A stretch of DNA of 64,000 nt from contig NZ_FNBA01000001.1 in NCBI RefSeq assembly GCF_900102055.1, forward strand, positions 1 to 64,000. The letters run 5' to 3'. The notes under the pieces are model-generated. The model was not told the origin of the DNA. It worked only from the letters and a program-made list of their open reading frames with translations, and did not search any database. The stretch is from Ulvibacter litoralis (lineage in GTDB: Bacteria > Bacteroidota > Bacteroidia > Flavobacteriales > Flavobacteriaceae). Positions within the stretch are counted from its first letter, which is position 1; every line of letters starts with the position of its first letter. Below are positions 9,954 to 20,058 of the stretch, one piece after another. The position numbers were made by a program, and so were the translations under genes.

Positions 9954-10580
9954 TTATGAAATCCCGTTTAGAACCGGCCCGGCCCTAACTTCAGGAATGT
10001 TATGTGTAGAATGATCTATTGCAATCGCAATTTTTTGTTGTATTATAAATCGAATCTTATCAACTCTATTCGCTTCTGAAACGATGGTACTAGCCAGTGA
10101 GAAATACAACAACGGATTGTGTGGTCGTTCAATTTTCTGAGAATGATTTAATAGATACCCATTAAAATCTGAACCATCGTCAAAACTAGTTTGAATTTCT
10201 GATACGTTAAGCTTGTAGTTATTCGAGTCGTTTTCAGAAGGAAAATCGGAACCTGCGCCACTTAGTCCGAAAGAAGAATATCCCAGAAAAATACTATCGT
10301 CTTTAGAGAATATTTTTTCAATTCCAGTGACATCAATTTCACTGTAGTAAGTGATTTTTAAGTTTCCATTTAAGGACTCTCGCACCTGTATTTTGTCAAC
10401 CCCAATACGCTGCAATTGTTTTTTTACAATCGCGACTGCATTTTGAGCGTCGGTAAACGATACCTCATCATTGTCAAACTGAACAACTATTTCCTGATTG
10501 GGAACAGTTACCTGCTGCTGACTTAGACCTAATAAGGCAAAGATTACTACTAAAGTACTTAAGTACCACTTAGATTTCAT
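9954..10580 (-). CDS. small secreted/membrane-anchored protein with a SecD-P1-like segment
   Basis: Unknown protein of 208 residues. Residues 1-23 form a signal peptide or membrane anchor (MKSKWYLSTLVVIFALLGLS). Residues of about 43-100 (AVAIVKKQLQRIGVDKI, LKITYYSEIDVTGIEKIF) align by eye with the P1 region of the neighbouring SecDF (VLRKRIDKFGVTQPNIQ, RILVELPGARDVDRVKKLL): the same hydrophobic/charged spacing and a shared Gly-Val. The rest has no recognisable domain, and the C-terminus ends VRAGPVLNGIS. The gene sits between mdh and secDF on the same strand. A -7 box lies only 4 nt before the ATG. A role near the translocon is only an inference from similarity and position. Confidence 0.75.
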   Translation of the reverse strand: MKSKWYLSTLVVIFALLGLSQQQVTVPNQEIVVQFDNDEVSFTDAQNAVAIVKKQLQRIGVDKIQVRESLNGNLKITYYSEIDVTGIEKIFSKDDSIFLGYSSFGLSGAGSDFPSENDSNNYKLNVSEIQTSFDDGSDFNGYLLNHSQKIERPHNPLLYFSLASTIVSEANRVDKIRFIIQQKIAIAIDHSTHNIPEVRAGPVLNGIS

Positions 10581-10584
10581 GCGC

Positions 10585-10592
10585 CAAATATA
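10585..10592 (-). promoter_or_regulatory. -7 box abutting the start codon of the 208-residue gene
   Basis: TATATTTG on the minus strand, followed by GCGC and then the ATG. If used, transcription would begin at or within a few bases of the start codon. No good TTG lies at the -33 position, so this is uncertain. Confidence 0.4.
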
Positions 10593-10623
10593 AAAAACAA
10601 AAGCTGTACATGACAGCTTTTGT
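10593..10623 (-). terminator. mdh terminator
   Basis: Perfect 11-bp stem ACAAAAGCTGT / ACAGCTTTTGT (10597-10607 with 10613-10623) and a 5-nt loop. On the minus strand it is followed by a T run and begins 24 nt after the mdh stop. The T run merges into the TATATTTG box of the next gene. Confidence 0.9.
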
Positions 10624-10646
10624 TTATTTAATTATGTAAGTTGAAA

Positions 10647-11573
10647 CTATAAGTTCAACAATCCGTTTGTTTTAGTCACTCCTTCGGCACTATTTTTCAT
10701 ATGTGCTTTTTCGGCATCGTTCAATTCTAATTCAACGATTTTTTCAATTCCGTTACGACCTAACACTACAGGAACCCCTATACAAAGGTCATTAAGCCCG
10801 TACTCTCCTTCCAGAAGTGTAGAACAAGGATAGATTTTTTTCTGATCGCAAGCAATTGCTTGTACCAAACCAGAAACAGCAGCTCCAGGAGCATACCATG
10901 CAGAAGTACCTAATAATTTGGTAAGTGTTGCACCTCCAACTTTAGTATCTTCTTTTACTTGCTCTAATCTTTCGTCAGAGATAAATTCACTCACAGGAAC
11001 ACTATTACGAGTTGCCATTCTTGTTAAAGGCACCATTCCAGTATCACTATGACCTCCAATTACCATTCCGTCAACATCGCTAATTGGCGCTTCAAGAGCT
11101 TCAGCCAATCTGTATTTGAAACGAGCACTATCTAAAGCTCCACCCATACCAATGATTCGGCTTTTAGGCAGGTCTGTTGTTTTATGCACTAAGTACGTCA
11201 TCGTATCCATTGGATTACTCACAACGATAATAATTGTATCTGGTGAATGTTGCACAAGGTTTGATGAAACAGTCTTTACAATTCCAGCATTGATACCAAT
11301 TAGCTCCTCACGAGTCATTCCTGGCTTACGAGGAATTCCACTTGTAATTACACAAATATCACTCCCTGCTGTTTTAGAATAATCGTTTGTAGACCCTACA
11401 ATTCTAGTATCAAAACCATTTAATGAAGCAGTTTGCATCAGATCCATTGCCTTCCCTTCAGCATATCCTTCTTTAATGTCCAACAATACAACTTCGCTTG
11501 CAAAATTTTTAATGGCTATGTATTCAGCACAACTTGCGCCTACTGCACCTGCTCCAACAACTGTTACTTTCAT
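10647..11573 (-). CDS. mdh: malate dehydrogenase (LDH-like type)
   Basis: Oxidises malate to oxaloacetate with NAD+ in the TCA cycle. The 308-residue protein has the Rossmann motif VGAGAVGASCAEYI at residues 6-19, the substrate-binding arginines in PRKPGMTR (Arg82, Arg88) and the catalytic His175 in GGHSDTGMVPL. Its length and the MDLMQTAS segment fit the LDH-like bacterial MDH group instead of the dimeric enterobacterial form. It is monocistronic: a -7 box lies upstream at 11643 and a strong terminator downstream. Citrate synthase, the next TCA enzyme, is at 55.7 kb. Confidence 0.97.
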   Translation of the reverse strand: MKVTVVGAGAVGASCAEYIAIKNFASEVVLLDIKEGYAEGKAMDLMQTASLNGFDTRIVGSTNDYSKTAGSDICVITSGIPRKPGMTREELIGINAGIVKTVSSNLVQHSPDTIIIVVSNPMDTMTYLVHKTTDLPKSRIIGMGGALDSARFKYRLAEALEAPISDVDGMVIGGHSDTGMVPLTRMATRNSVPVSEFISDERLEQVKEDTKVGGATLTKLLGTSAWYAPGAAVSGLVQAIACDQKKIYPCSTLLEGEYGLNDLCIGVPVVLGRNGIEKIVELELNDAEKAHMKNSAEGVTKTNGLLNL

Positions 11574-11642
11574 TTATTCCTTATTTTAAAATGTTATTAT
11601 TCTTTTTTATTTCTGAAAAAAAGTTCTTTTCTGAAACTCATA

Positions 11643-11650
11643 CAAAAATA
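11643..11650 (-). promoter_or_regulatory. mdh promoter, -7 box
   Basis: TATTTTTG on the minus strand matches TAnnTTTG and lies about 70 nt upstream of the mdh ATG. No distinct -33 box is seen. Confidence 0.45.
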
Positions 11651-11761
11651 CAATTATCTGTATAAAATATAGTCCTTTAGCGTATTATTTTCCGAAGAGA
11701 ACCTCAACAAAAACATACTATTAAAACACATCAATCTCTTATTTCTGAAAAATTTAAAAGC

Positions 11762-11791
11762 AAAAAGCCACAACAACTGTCGTGGCTTTTT
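11762..11791 (-). terminator. gyrB terminator
   Basis: Perfect 10-bp stem AAAAAGCCAC / GTGGCTTTTT (11762-11771 with 11782-11791) with a 10-nt loop, 23 nt beyond the gyrB stop. T-rich sequence is part of the stem ends on both strands. Confidence 0.8.
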
Positions 11792-11813
11792 AAATTATGA
11801 TTTAACGCTTTAC

Positions 11814-13760
<1,947 letters not shown>

Positions 13761-13793
13761 TTAGCTTGAAAATGTGTGTTTTTCGAATTCAAA

Positions 13794-13801
13794 CAAATAT
13801 A
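13794..13801 (-). promoter_or_regulatory. gyrB promoter, -7 box
   Basis: TATATTTG on the minus strand, about 40 nt before the gyrB ATG, with a TTTTAG stretch roughly 18 nt further upstream where the -33 element would be. Confidence 0.5.
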
Positions 13802-14018
13802 AGAAAACACCTACTAAAACATAGGGTTTCAGTACTTTTTGAATGCGAAGTTATTAACAAATTTTGTGAAAAAAATATTCTACAGCTCAACTACTTTTAA
13901 ACGTCTGTAAATCGATTGAAAAAAGCAACTTAACATTAAAAAAATAAATATTCTGAAAACTTTAATACGGAGCATTTCGTTAATAAAGTATCTTTAAACC
14001 CTCAAACAGTTATTTACT

Positions 14019-14564
14019 ATGAAAACACTATGTGTTAGCCTTCTTTTACTATTCGTTATTTCTTTTTCTTCGGAATCTTTACATGCACAAGAATTTCCTA
14101 AAATAGATGCTTCTCCGATGGATTTAGCTTTAGCGCGTCCCGATAAAGACAGTCCGCCATTAGCAAGAGTGATTTACAGCCGACCTGTAAAAAATGGCCG
14201 TAAAATATTTGGCGAGCTTGTTCCCTACGGAAATGTATGGAGAACCGGAGCAAATGAAGCTACCGAGTTAACACTATACATCCCTATGAAACTAGGCGAT
14301 ACTGTTTTGGATGAAGGCACATACACTCTTTACACCATCCCAGATAAAGACTCTTGGACCGTTATAGTTAATTGTGACACGAATGTTTGGGGATCGTATA
14401 GCTATAGCAAGTTCAACGATATGGCTCGAATTAACGTTCCAACAAAAAAGCCTGCAGCACCTGTAGAAACACTCTCTATGGCTTTTAAAACAAACGTGAA
14501 AGGAACTACGCTATTAATTGGCTGGGACACTGTTTATATTGAAATTCCCTTCAAAAAAATATAG
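14019..14564 (+). CDS. DUF2911 secreted protein
   Basis: A 181-residue protein with a cleavable signal peptide (hydrophobic residues 4-22, cut after LHAQ). The mature part has the DUF2911 hallmarks: SPMDLALARPDKDSPPLARVIYSRP, GRKIFGELVPYGNVWRTGANEAT, LDEGTYTLYTIPDKDSWTVI and a terminal GWDTVYIEIPF. DUF2911 proteins are common in Bacteroidota, are exported, and have no established function. The gene stands alone, 4 nt from the convergent queE. A weak -7-like box (TATCTTTA, 13989) lies upstream. Confidence 0.9.
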   Translation: MKTLCVSLLLLFVISFSSESLHAQEFPKIDASPMDLALARPDKDSPPLARVIYSRPVKNGRKIFGELVPYGNVWRTGANEATELTLYIPMKLGDTVLDEGTYTLYTIPDKDSWTVIVNCDTNVWGSYSYSKFNDMARINVPTKKPAAPVETLSMAFKTNVKGTTLLIGWDTVYIEIPFKKI

Positions 14565-14567
14565 CTA

Positions 14568-15197
14568 TTACGGAATGTTTAAATACTTGTGTGTTTGTAA
14601 CGAAACTTTCCAAGCAGGGTTTTTCATCACATAATCCACCATTAAAGGAATCATTTTATCACGATTACTCCATTCTGGCTGCAAGTATAGAATGCAATCT
14701 TTATTCACTTTTGCTGCTTGTTCTTCAGCAAACCTAAAATCATCTTTATTAAATATAATCACTTTAAGCTCGTGCGCTACTTCATATATTTCAGGTTGTG
14801 GTAATTTTATTTTCTTTGGAGACAAACAAATCCAATCCCATGTGCCAGACAATTTATATGCACCAGAAGTTTCTATATGAACCTGCATCCCTTTTTCTTT
14901 AAACTGCTTTGTTAAAGGCCCCATATCCCAGGTTAAAGGCTCCCCTCCAGTGACTACCACTGTATTCGAGTAAGAGGCAGCATTATCAACTATCTTATTC
15001 GTATGCGTTGGTGGATGCAACGTAGCATTCCAACTCTCCTTCACATCGCACCAATGACATCCCACATCACAACCACCAATACGTACAAAATACGCTGCGG
15101 TTCCTTTATGAAATCCCTCTCCTTGTATGGTATAAAACTCTTCCATTAACGGAAGCATTTCTCCTTTATTTACCAGCTCTTTAATATCTTCTTGCAT
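14568..15197 (-). CDS. queE: 7-carboxy-7-deazaguanine synthase
   Basis: Radical-SAM enzyme that converts 6-carboxytetrahydropterin to 7-carboxy-7-deazaguanine for queuosine/preQ1 synthesis. The cluster motif CDVGCHWC (Cys43, Cys47, Cys50) has the spacing Cx3Cx2C, preceded by FYTIQGEGFHKGTAAYFVRIGG. The later TGGEPLTWD is the SAM-binding GGE motif. A longer frame opens at 15236, but a consensus promoter (TTG-N22-TATCTTTG, 15204-15236) overlaps that extension, so the ATG at 15197 (MQEDIKELVN) is the likely start, leaving a 6-nt leader at most. The product is 209 residues. Confidence 0.95.
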   Translation of the reverse strand: MQEDIKELVNKGEMLPLMEEFYTIQGEGFHKGTAAYFVRIGGCDVGCHWCDVKESWNATLHPPTHTNKIVDNAASYSNTVVVTGGEPLTWDMGPLTKQFKEKGMQVHIETSGAYKLSGTWDWICLSPKKIKLPQPEIYEVAHELKVIIFNKDDFRFAEEQAAKVNKDCILYLQPEWSNRDKMIPLMVDYVMKNPAWKVSLQTHKYLNIP

Positions 15198-15203
15198 AGT
15201 TGG

Positions 15204-15236
15204 CAAAGATAGCCATATTTCAAACTTAAATATCAA
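15204..15236 (-). promoter_or_regulatory. queE promoter
   Basis: On the minus strand TTG (15234-15236), 22 nt, then TATCTTTG (15204-15211). The -7 box ends 6 nt before the ATG at 15197, which decides the start codon of queE and implies a very short or absent 5' leader. Confidence 0.65.
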
Positions 15237-15444
15237 GTTTAAAGAAGGAAAAATTCAGAAAAAAAATAAAAATACGACTAGTGCAAAAACACGATAATTG
15301 AAGAAAACTCCTACTAAATTGTTAATGAAACATGCTTTTAATCGGACATAAAACACTTATGAACGAAAAAACCCACAGCTATTTTAAAGCTATAATGATA
15401 GACACTAGCTTTACATAATTATACTTCACAAAATCCCCAAATAA

Positions 15445-16188
15445 ATGACTACTTTTTTTAGATTGATGTTGATTTGCCAATTTACTTTTATGGGCTATCT
15501 TGGACAAGCACAAGTTGGAATAGGCACCTCTTTGCCTGACCCATCTTCAGCATTAGACATCTCAGCAAATAATAAAGGTTTACTAATTCCTAGATTAACA
15601 ACTGTTGAACGAAATGCTATAGCAAGTGCTGCAAATGGACTACTTATATTTAATACAGATTCAGACGAATTTCAGTACAACTCAAGCAATTCAACGGTTC
15701 CCATCTGGAGAGCTTTAAGCCTAACAGGAACCAGCATTGCCAGCCCAGGTGATTCCGTTAAATATTCAAACACCGATGTTACTACAGACGTGAATCCAAA
15801 CACAGCTATTACAGTTCCAATTTTCGGAAACCTACTTTGGAACGACAATACAACACTCTATGTCGTTGCTGGAAATCAGGTTACCATTACTGAAGCTGGA
15901 CGTTATGAGTTTATAATAAATATCTCTCTAATAAACGTTGCCGCAGGCGCTAGAAACGCACCTGAAATGAGACTTAGCGTAAATGGTACTGAAATAGGAT
16001 CTTATGGTGCTACTGGATACATGAGAAGCCAAAACGGACATGATGAATCTTCTTTACACCTTAGGGAAGTATTAGAACTCAATGCTAATGATGTTGTTTC
16101 TATTGGAATTCAAAGAGCCGCAAACGGAGGAGTTGTAAATTTACGTAGTGCTGGTAGCTCAACGGTATATATTGAAAAAAAGTTATAA
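15445..16188 (+). CDS. secreted protein, first of three tandem paralogs (C1q/TNF-like C-terminus suspected)
   Basis: A 247-residue exported protein. After a signal peptide (cut after GQAQ near residue 23) comes the N-terminal motif VGIGTSLPDPSSALDIS and KGLLIPRLTTVERNAI, widespread in flavobacterial surface/secreted proteins. The C-terminal part of about 130 residues (KYSNTDVTTDVNP, ITEAGRYEFIINISL, NGTEIGSYGATGYMRSQNGH, VVNLRSAGSSTVYIEKKL) is beta-rich and resembles C1q/TNF-like jelly rolls by pattern only. The next gene is a clear paralog (same GATGYMR/GTTGYMR and SSxxYIEKK ends) 3 nt away, so the pair is co-transcribed. Function unknown. Confidence 0.85.
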   Translation: MTTFFRLMLICQFTFMGYLGQAQVGIGTSLPDPSSALDISANNKGLLIPRLTTVERNAIASAANGLLIFNTDSDEFQYNSSNSTVPIWRALSLTGTSIASPGDSVKYSNTDVTTDVNPNTAITVPIFGNLLWNDNTTLYVVAGNQVTITEAGRYEFIINISLINVAAGARNAPEMRLSVNGTEIGSYGATGYMRSQNGHDESSLHLREVLELNANDVVSIGIQRAANGGVVNLRSAGSSTVYIEKKL

Positions 16189-16191
16189 GCC

Positions 16192-16923
16192 ATGAAAATT
16201 CAATTTATACTCATACTGCTAGTTAACGTTTATATTGGTTATTCTCAAGTTGGAATAGGAACGACAGTAGTTGACGAATCAGCAATTTTAGACATCCCCT
16301 CTAATTCACTAGGTGTATTACTTCCAGAAGTTACAAATCTTGAGCAAAACTCAATTACGCTTCCTGCACATTCACTCCTTGTTTTTAATACCGATAGTAA
16401 TACCATTAATTTTAATAGTGGGACAGCAGTGCTTCCAAAATGGGAAGCACTAAATCCAAATACAACTGTTACTTCGTATTTAGGTCAGTCGGCAAAATAT
16501 TCAAATACAGATATCACCTCGAACCTAAACACTTCTGCTGAAAGCTCCATTCCTCTTTTTGGACAGGAAAACTGGAATGACAATAGTAGTTTGTATATCA
16601 ATCGCGGAAATACACTTGTAATTACAGAAGACGGCCGATATGAAATCACAGCAAATATTTCAATCGCAAGTGGAACAACTTCTGGAAGAAAAGCTCCAGA
16701 AGTTTATATTAGTGTGAATGGTACGCAAATAGGTTCCTTTGCTACAACAGGATATATGAGACGCGCTAACGGTCATGAATCAACTTCATTACATTGTAAC
16801 GAGATTCTTGAATTAAGAGCCAACGATACTATTACAATCACAACCATACTAACAGCAAATAATGGCACTGTTACAATGCGCTCTTTAGGCTCTTCCGATT
16901 TTTACATAGAAAAGAAGAGTTAA
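16192..16923 (+). CDS. secreted protein, second tandem paralog
   Basis: A 243-residue protein with the same layout as its upstream neighbour: signal peptide ending GYSQ near residue 18, VGIGTTVVDESAILDI, LGVLLPEVTNLEQNSI, then the beta-rich C-terminal region with KYSNTDITSNLN, ITEDGRYEITANISI, NGTQIGSFATTGYMRRANGHE and SSDFYIEKKS. It starts 3 nt after the first paralog. The two C-terminal halves align nearly end to end, pointing to recent tandem duplication. No catalytic motif is visible. Receptor-binding or matrix roles are possible, but nothing in the sequence decides this. Confidence 0.85.
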   Translation: MKIQFILILLVNVYIGYSQVGIGTTVVDESAILDIPSNSLGVLLPEVTNLEQNSITLPAHSLLVFNTDSNTINFNSGTAVLPKWEALNPNTTVTSYLGQSAKYSNTDITSNLNTSAESSIPLFGQENWNDNSSLYINRGNTLVITEDGRYEITANISIASGTTSGRKAPEVYISVNGTQIGSFATTGYMRRANGHESTSLHCNEILELRANDTITITTILTANNGTVTMRSLGSSDFYIEKKS

Positions 16924-17035
16924 CTTTTATATTTTTTCATTCAACAGCACTAATCAACCATTCACCTTCATTATTTAACGTTTCAACGCACATATGACGA
17001 TTTATTTATCCTATTTTTACAACAAATTTTTTTTC

Positions 17036-17731
17036 ATGCCCCAAAGATTTATCCTCACACTATTACTTTGCGCAACCTTACAAACCTTAACGGCCCAAGT
17101 CGGAATTGGAACCATAACATTAGATGACGGTTCAGCCTTAGAAATAGAAAGTACTACAGGAGCCTTAGTTCCACCAAGAATGTCAACAACAGACATGAAT
17201 TTAATACCGACCCCGCTAGAAGGAGCTATTGTATTCAATTCAACCGAACACGCCTTATTTATTTTCAAAAATGGAACTTGGCAAAGTTTGTCTAATGGAA
17301 GCCTTGTTGTGAATAGATCCTTCGGAAATAGCAATAATGTTATCACAGGTGACGATAACACGTATGCAAATTTCCCTATTGGAGCAACTGAGGTTATTGC
17401 AACAGACGCCTCTCTTTATGATGTAACTGCAAACGGGACAGTAACTGTAAAAGCAAGTGGTGTATATCAAATGTCCGCTTCTTTTTCAACTACAAACATG
17501 CCTTCAGGAAACAAAAAATACATTATCGCAGTAACTAAAAACGGAAGCTTGATAGGATACCTTTCTAGAGGTTTTAGTAGCTTACCAAGTCAAGATTACT
17601 GGGGAACAAGCGGAACACTAATGTACCCTCTAGCCGCCAATGATGTACTAAGGTTTCAGTATGTATTAAACAATGGAGGGACAAACTTAAATGCCAAATT
17701 TTTCAATTTTGGTGTTAGCAAGCTTCAATAA
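17036..17731 (+). CDS. secreted protein, third, divergent paralog
   Basis: A 231-residue exported protein related to the two genes before it by its N-terminal module (AQVGIGTITLDDGSALEIESTTGALVPPRMSTTD) and a beta-rich C-terminal region ending FFNFGVSKLQ. The C-terminal half is more diverged and lacks the GYMR and YIEKK motifs. A longer frame begins at 16994, but a -7-like TATTTTTA at 17012-17019 lies between, and MPQRFILTLLLCATLQTLTA gives a proper signal peptide, so 17036 is chosen. It has its own promoter candidate and is separated by 112 nt from paralog two. Function unknown. Confidence 0.83.
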   Translation: MPQRFILTLLLCATLQTLTAQVGIGTITLDDGSALEIESTTGALVPPRMSTTDMNLIPTPLEGAIVFNSTEHALFIFKNGTWQSLSNGSLVVNRSFGNSNNVITGDDNTYANFPIGATEVIATDASLYDVTANGTVTVKASGVYQMSASFSTTNMPSGNKKYIIAVTKNGSLIGYLSRGFSSLPSQDYWGTSGTLMYPLAANDVLRFQYVLNNGGTNLNAKFFNFGVSKLQ

Positions 17732-17821
17732 AGCCTTTCTTTACTCTTAAATATTAATTTTTGCCTGTGTTTATTTCAGTAGCAGCGCTACAATTGCTAT
17801 TTTTATCAAAAATTATAGACA

Positions 17822-19354
17822 ATGGCAGACAAAGAGGCTTTTTTTAAATCTATTACGGAAGGGTACGCTACCAAAGGCGACGCTATTACACTAGGAGCAG
17901 CAATGCTCGATGGCGAAACATTAACCAATGCCTTTGTAAAGATTCCGTTAAAAACCTTAAACCGTCACGGCCTTATTGCTGGTGCCACGGGAACAGGAAA
18001 AACAAAAACACTACAAATCCTTGCCGAAAACCTTTCAGAAAAAGGAATCCCTGTTCTTTTAATGGATATGAAGGGAGATTTAAGTGGTATTGCGCAACCT
18101 AGCCCTGGACACGCAAAAATAGAGGAGCGTCACGAAAAAATTGGAATCCCTTTTACCGCCAAGAAATTTCCTGTTGAAATTCTTTCTATTTCCGATCAAG
18201 AAGGAGTTCGTTTACGCGCTACGGTAAGTGAGTTTGGACCTGTATTACTTTCACGTATTATGGATCTTACTGAAACGCAGTCTGGAATTGTATCTGTAAT
18301 TTTCAAGTATTGCGACGACAACAAACTTCCTTTATTAGATTTGAAGGATTTCAAAAAAATGTTGCAATATACAACCGATGAAGGTAAAGAAGAACTTTCT
18401 AAAGACTACGGAAGAATTTCTACAGCCTCTACAGGAGCTATTCTTCGGAAAATTGTGGAACTAGAACAACAAGGTGCCGATTTATTTTTTGGAGAGAAGT
18501 CGTTTGAAACTGAAGATTTATTGCGCATCGATGAAAATGGAATGGGGTACATCAACATCATCCGATTGACCGATATTCAAGATCGTCCAAAAATGTTCTC
18601 TACGTTCATGCTAAGTCTTTTGGCTGAAATATACGCTACCTTTCCAGAGCAAGGAGACAGCGGAAGACCCGAATTGGTCATATTTATTGATGAAGCGCAC
18701 TTAATTTTTAAAGAAGCAAGTAGCGCATTGTTAAATCAAATTGAAAGCATTGTAAAACTAATCCGTTCGAAAGGTGTCGGTTTATACTTCGTTACACAAA
18801 ACCCAACCGATGTGCCAGACGGCGTATTAAGTCAGTTAGGATTAAAAATACAACACGCCTTAAGAGCTTTTACCGCAAAAGACAGAAAGGCTATTAAGCT
18901 AACTGCGGAAAATTATCCGATATCAGAATATTACAAAACTGACGAAGTACTTACCTCTTTAGGAATTGGAGAAGCTCTAGTATCTGCTTTAAGTGAAAAA
19001 GGAATCCCAACACCCTTAGCAGCAACCATGCTTCGTGCTCCTATGAGCAGAATGGACGTGTTAGAAGATTCAGAATTAAAAGAACTTACAGACAACTCTA
19101 AACTTATTAAAAAATATTCGGAAGTTGTTGATCGTGAAAGTGCTTATGAACTACTAAATAAGAAAATTGAAATAGCCGAACGAGAAGAAGTCAAAGCAAA
19201 AGCCGCTAAAGAAAAAGAAGCCGCAGAAAAAAGTTCGTCCAGAAGCGCATCACGAAAAAGTAGCAAATCAACCCAAAGCATTTGGGTAAAAACCTTAACA
19301 AGCCCAACCGTAATTCGCAGCGTGTTAGGAATACTTGGAAAAATGATGCGATAA
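17822..19354 (+). CDS. HerA-like ATPase, DUF853 family
   Basis: A 510-residue cytoplasmic P-loop ATPase of the DUF853 (YjgR-like) group within the HerA/FtsK superfamily. Walker A is GATGTGKTKT at about residues 55-64, followed by LLMDMKGDLSGIAQPSPGH. Walker B is LVIFIDEAHLIF at about 285-296, and the sensor-like YFVTQNPTDVPDGVLSQLGLKIQHALRAFT follows, all typical of the family. Residues of about 450-485 are a charged, Lys/Glu/Ala-rich coil, and the C-terminus is basic. Proteins of this family are widespread but their role is not settled; DNA or protein translocation is assumed. A possible -7 box (TATTTTTA) lies at 17798. The next gene starts 25 nt downstream. Confidence 0.9.
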   Translation: MADKEAFFKSITEGYATKGDAITLGAAMLDGETLTNAFVKIPLKTLNRHGLIAGATGTGKTKTLQILAENLSEKGIPVLLMDMKGDLSGIAQPSPGHAKIEERHEKIGIPFTAKKFPVEILSISDQEGVRLRATVSEFGPVLLSRIMDLTETQSGIVSVIFKYCDDNKLPLLDLKDFKKMLQYTTDEGKEELSKDYGRISTASTGAILRKIVELEQQGADLFFGEKSFETEDLLRIDENGMGYINIIRLTDIQDRPKMFSTFMLSLLAEIYATFPEQGDSGRPELVIFIDEAHLIFKEASSALLNQIESIVKLIRSKGVGLYFVTQNPTDVPDGVLSQLGLKIQHALRAFTAKDRKAIKLTAENYPISEYYKTDEVLTSLGIGEALVSALSEKGIPTPLAATMLRAPMSRMDVLEDSELKELTDNSKLIKKYSEVVDRESAYELLNKKIEIAEREEVKAKAAKEKEAAEKSSSRSASRKSSKSTQSIWVKTLTSPTVIRSVLGILGKMMR

Positions 19355-19379
19355 AAAATTAGAAAAAGAAAAACAACAA

Positions 19380-19940
19380 ATGAAAAAAATCTTATTATTC
19401 GGTGCTTTTGTAGCGCTATTATTTACACAATGTGGTGAAAAAAGCAACCCATTTTCTATACAACAAGGGGCTATTGGTGATTTAACTAAAGAGATTCAGA
19501 TGAAACAAATCGACTCTTTGTTTGCAAACGATTCTATTGTAAAACTAAATCCGATAAAAGATGCTTTAGGTACGCAAGGAGAAGTAGAGATTTACGAAAA
19601 AGGTGGTGCTAAATTACTATTACTTTCGCCAGACAACGAAAGTGATCCAAACTCTATCATTACAAACATTCAAGTTTTTGATAGCCGCTACAAAACAGAC
19701 AAAGGATTGAACAAAGCTAGCACGTTTAAAGACATTAAAGCGAACTATACTATTTCAGACATTGAAACAACTATCAATTCAGTAGTTATTTTCCTTGAAG
19801 GAAGCGATGTTTTTATTACAATCGACAAAAAACAATTGCCTGAAAATTTACGCTACGACCCAAGTGTTACCGTAGAAGCAAGTCAGATTCCTGACGAAGC
19901 TACTTTTAAATATTTCATGGTAGGTTGGGAAAAAGAATAA
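19380..19940 (+). CDS. lipoprotein of unknown function
   Basis: A 186-residue protein with a lipoprotein signal (hydrophobic residues 4-16, lipobox Cys18 in FTQC). The mature part is mixed alpha/beta without a motif I recognise: GDLTKEIQMKQIDSLFANDSIV, VEIYEKGGAKLLLLSP, and YTISDIETTINSVVIFLEGSDVFITIDKKQLP. The last of these suggests a small ligand-binding or chaperone-like fold, but this is only an impression. It lies 25 nt after the HerA-like gene and ends before a strong terminator, so the two may form a transcript. Confidence 0.8.
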   Translation: MKKILLFGAFVALLFTQCGEKSNPFSIQQGAIGDLTKEIQMKQIDSLFANDSIVKLNPIKDALGTQGEVEIYEKGGAKLLLLSPDNESDPNSIITNIQVFDSRYKTDKGLNKASTFKDIKANYTISDIETTINSVVIFLEGSDVFITIDKKQLPENLRYDPSVTVEASQIPDEATFKYFMVGWEKE

Positions 19941-19962
19941 TCTGCACACAACAACTCACTTT

Positions 19963-19990
19963 AAAAGCCTTCTTCATCGAAGGCTTTTTT
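19963..19990 (+). terminator. intrinsic terminator after the 19380 lipoprotein gene
   Basis: Perfect 10-bp stem AAAAGCCTTC / GAAGGCTTTT with a 6-nt loop and a run of T, 22 nt beyond the stop codon. Confidence 0.92.
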
Positions 19991-20058
19991 TATACTCAAA
20001 ATTGTGGTATTTTAAGTCACGCTAAGCAACCATCATTAATTACTAAAGGTATAAAAAC

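Noticed and set aside
15361-15420. Short repeat AGCTAT...AGCTATA before the 15445 gene as an operator
   Set aside because: The arms are short and AT-rich and give no convincing symmetry or second copy.
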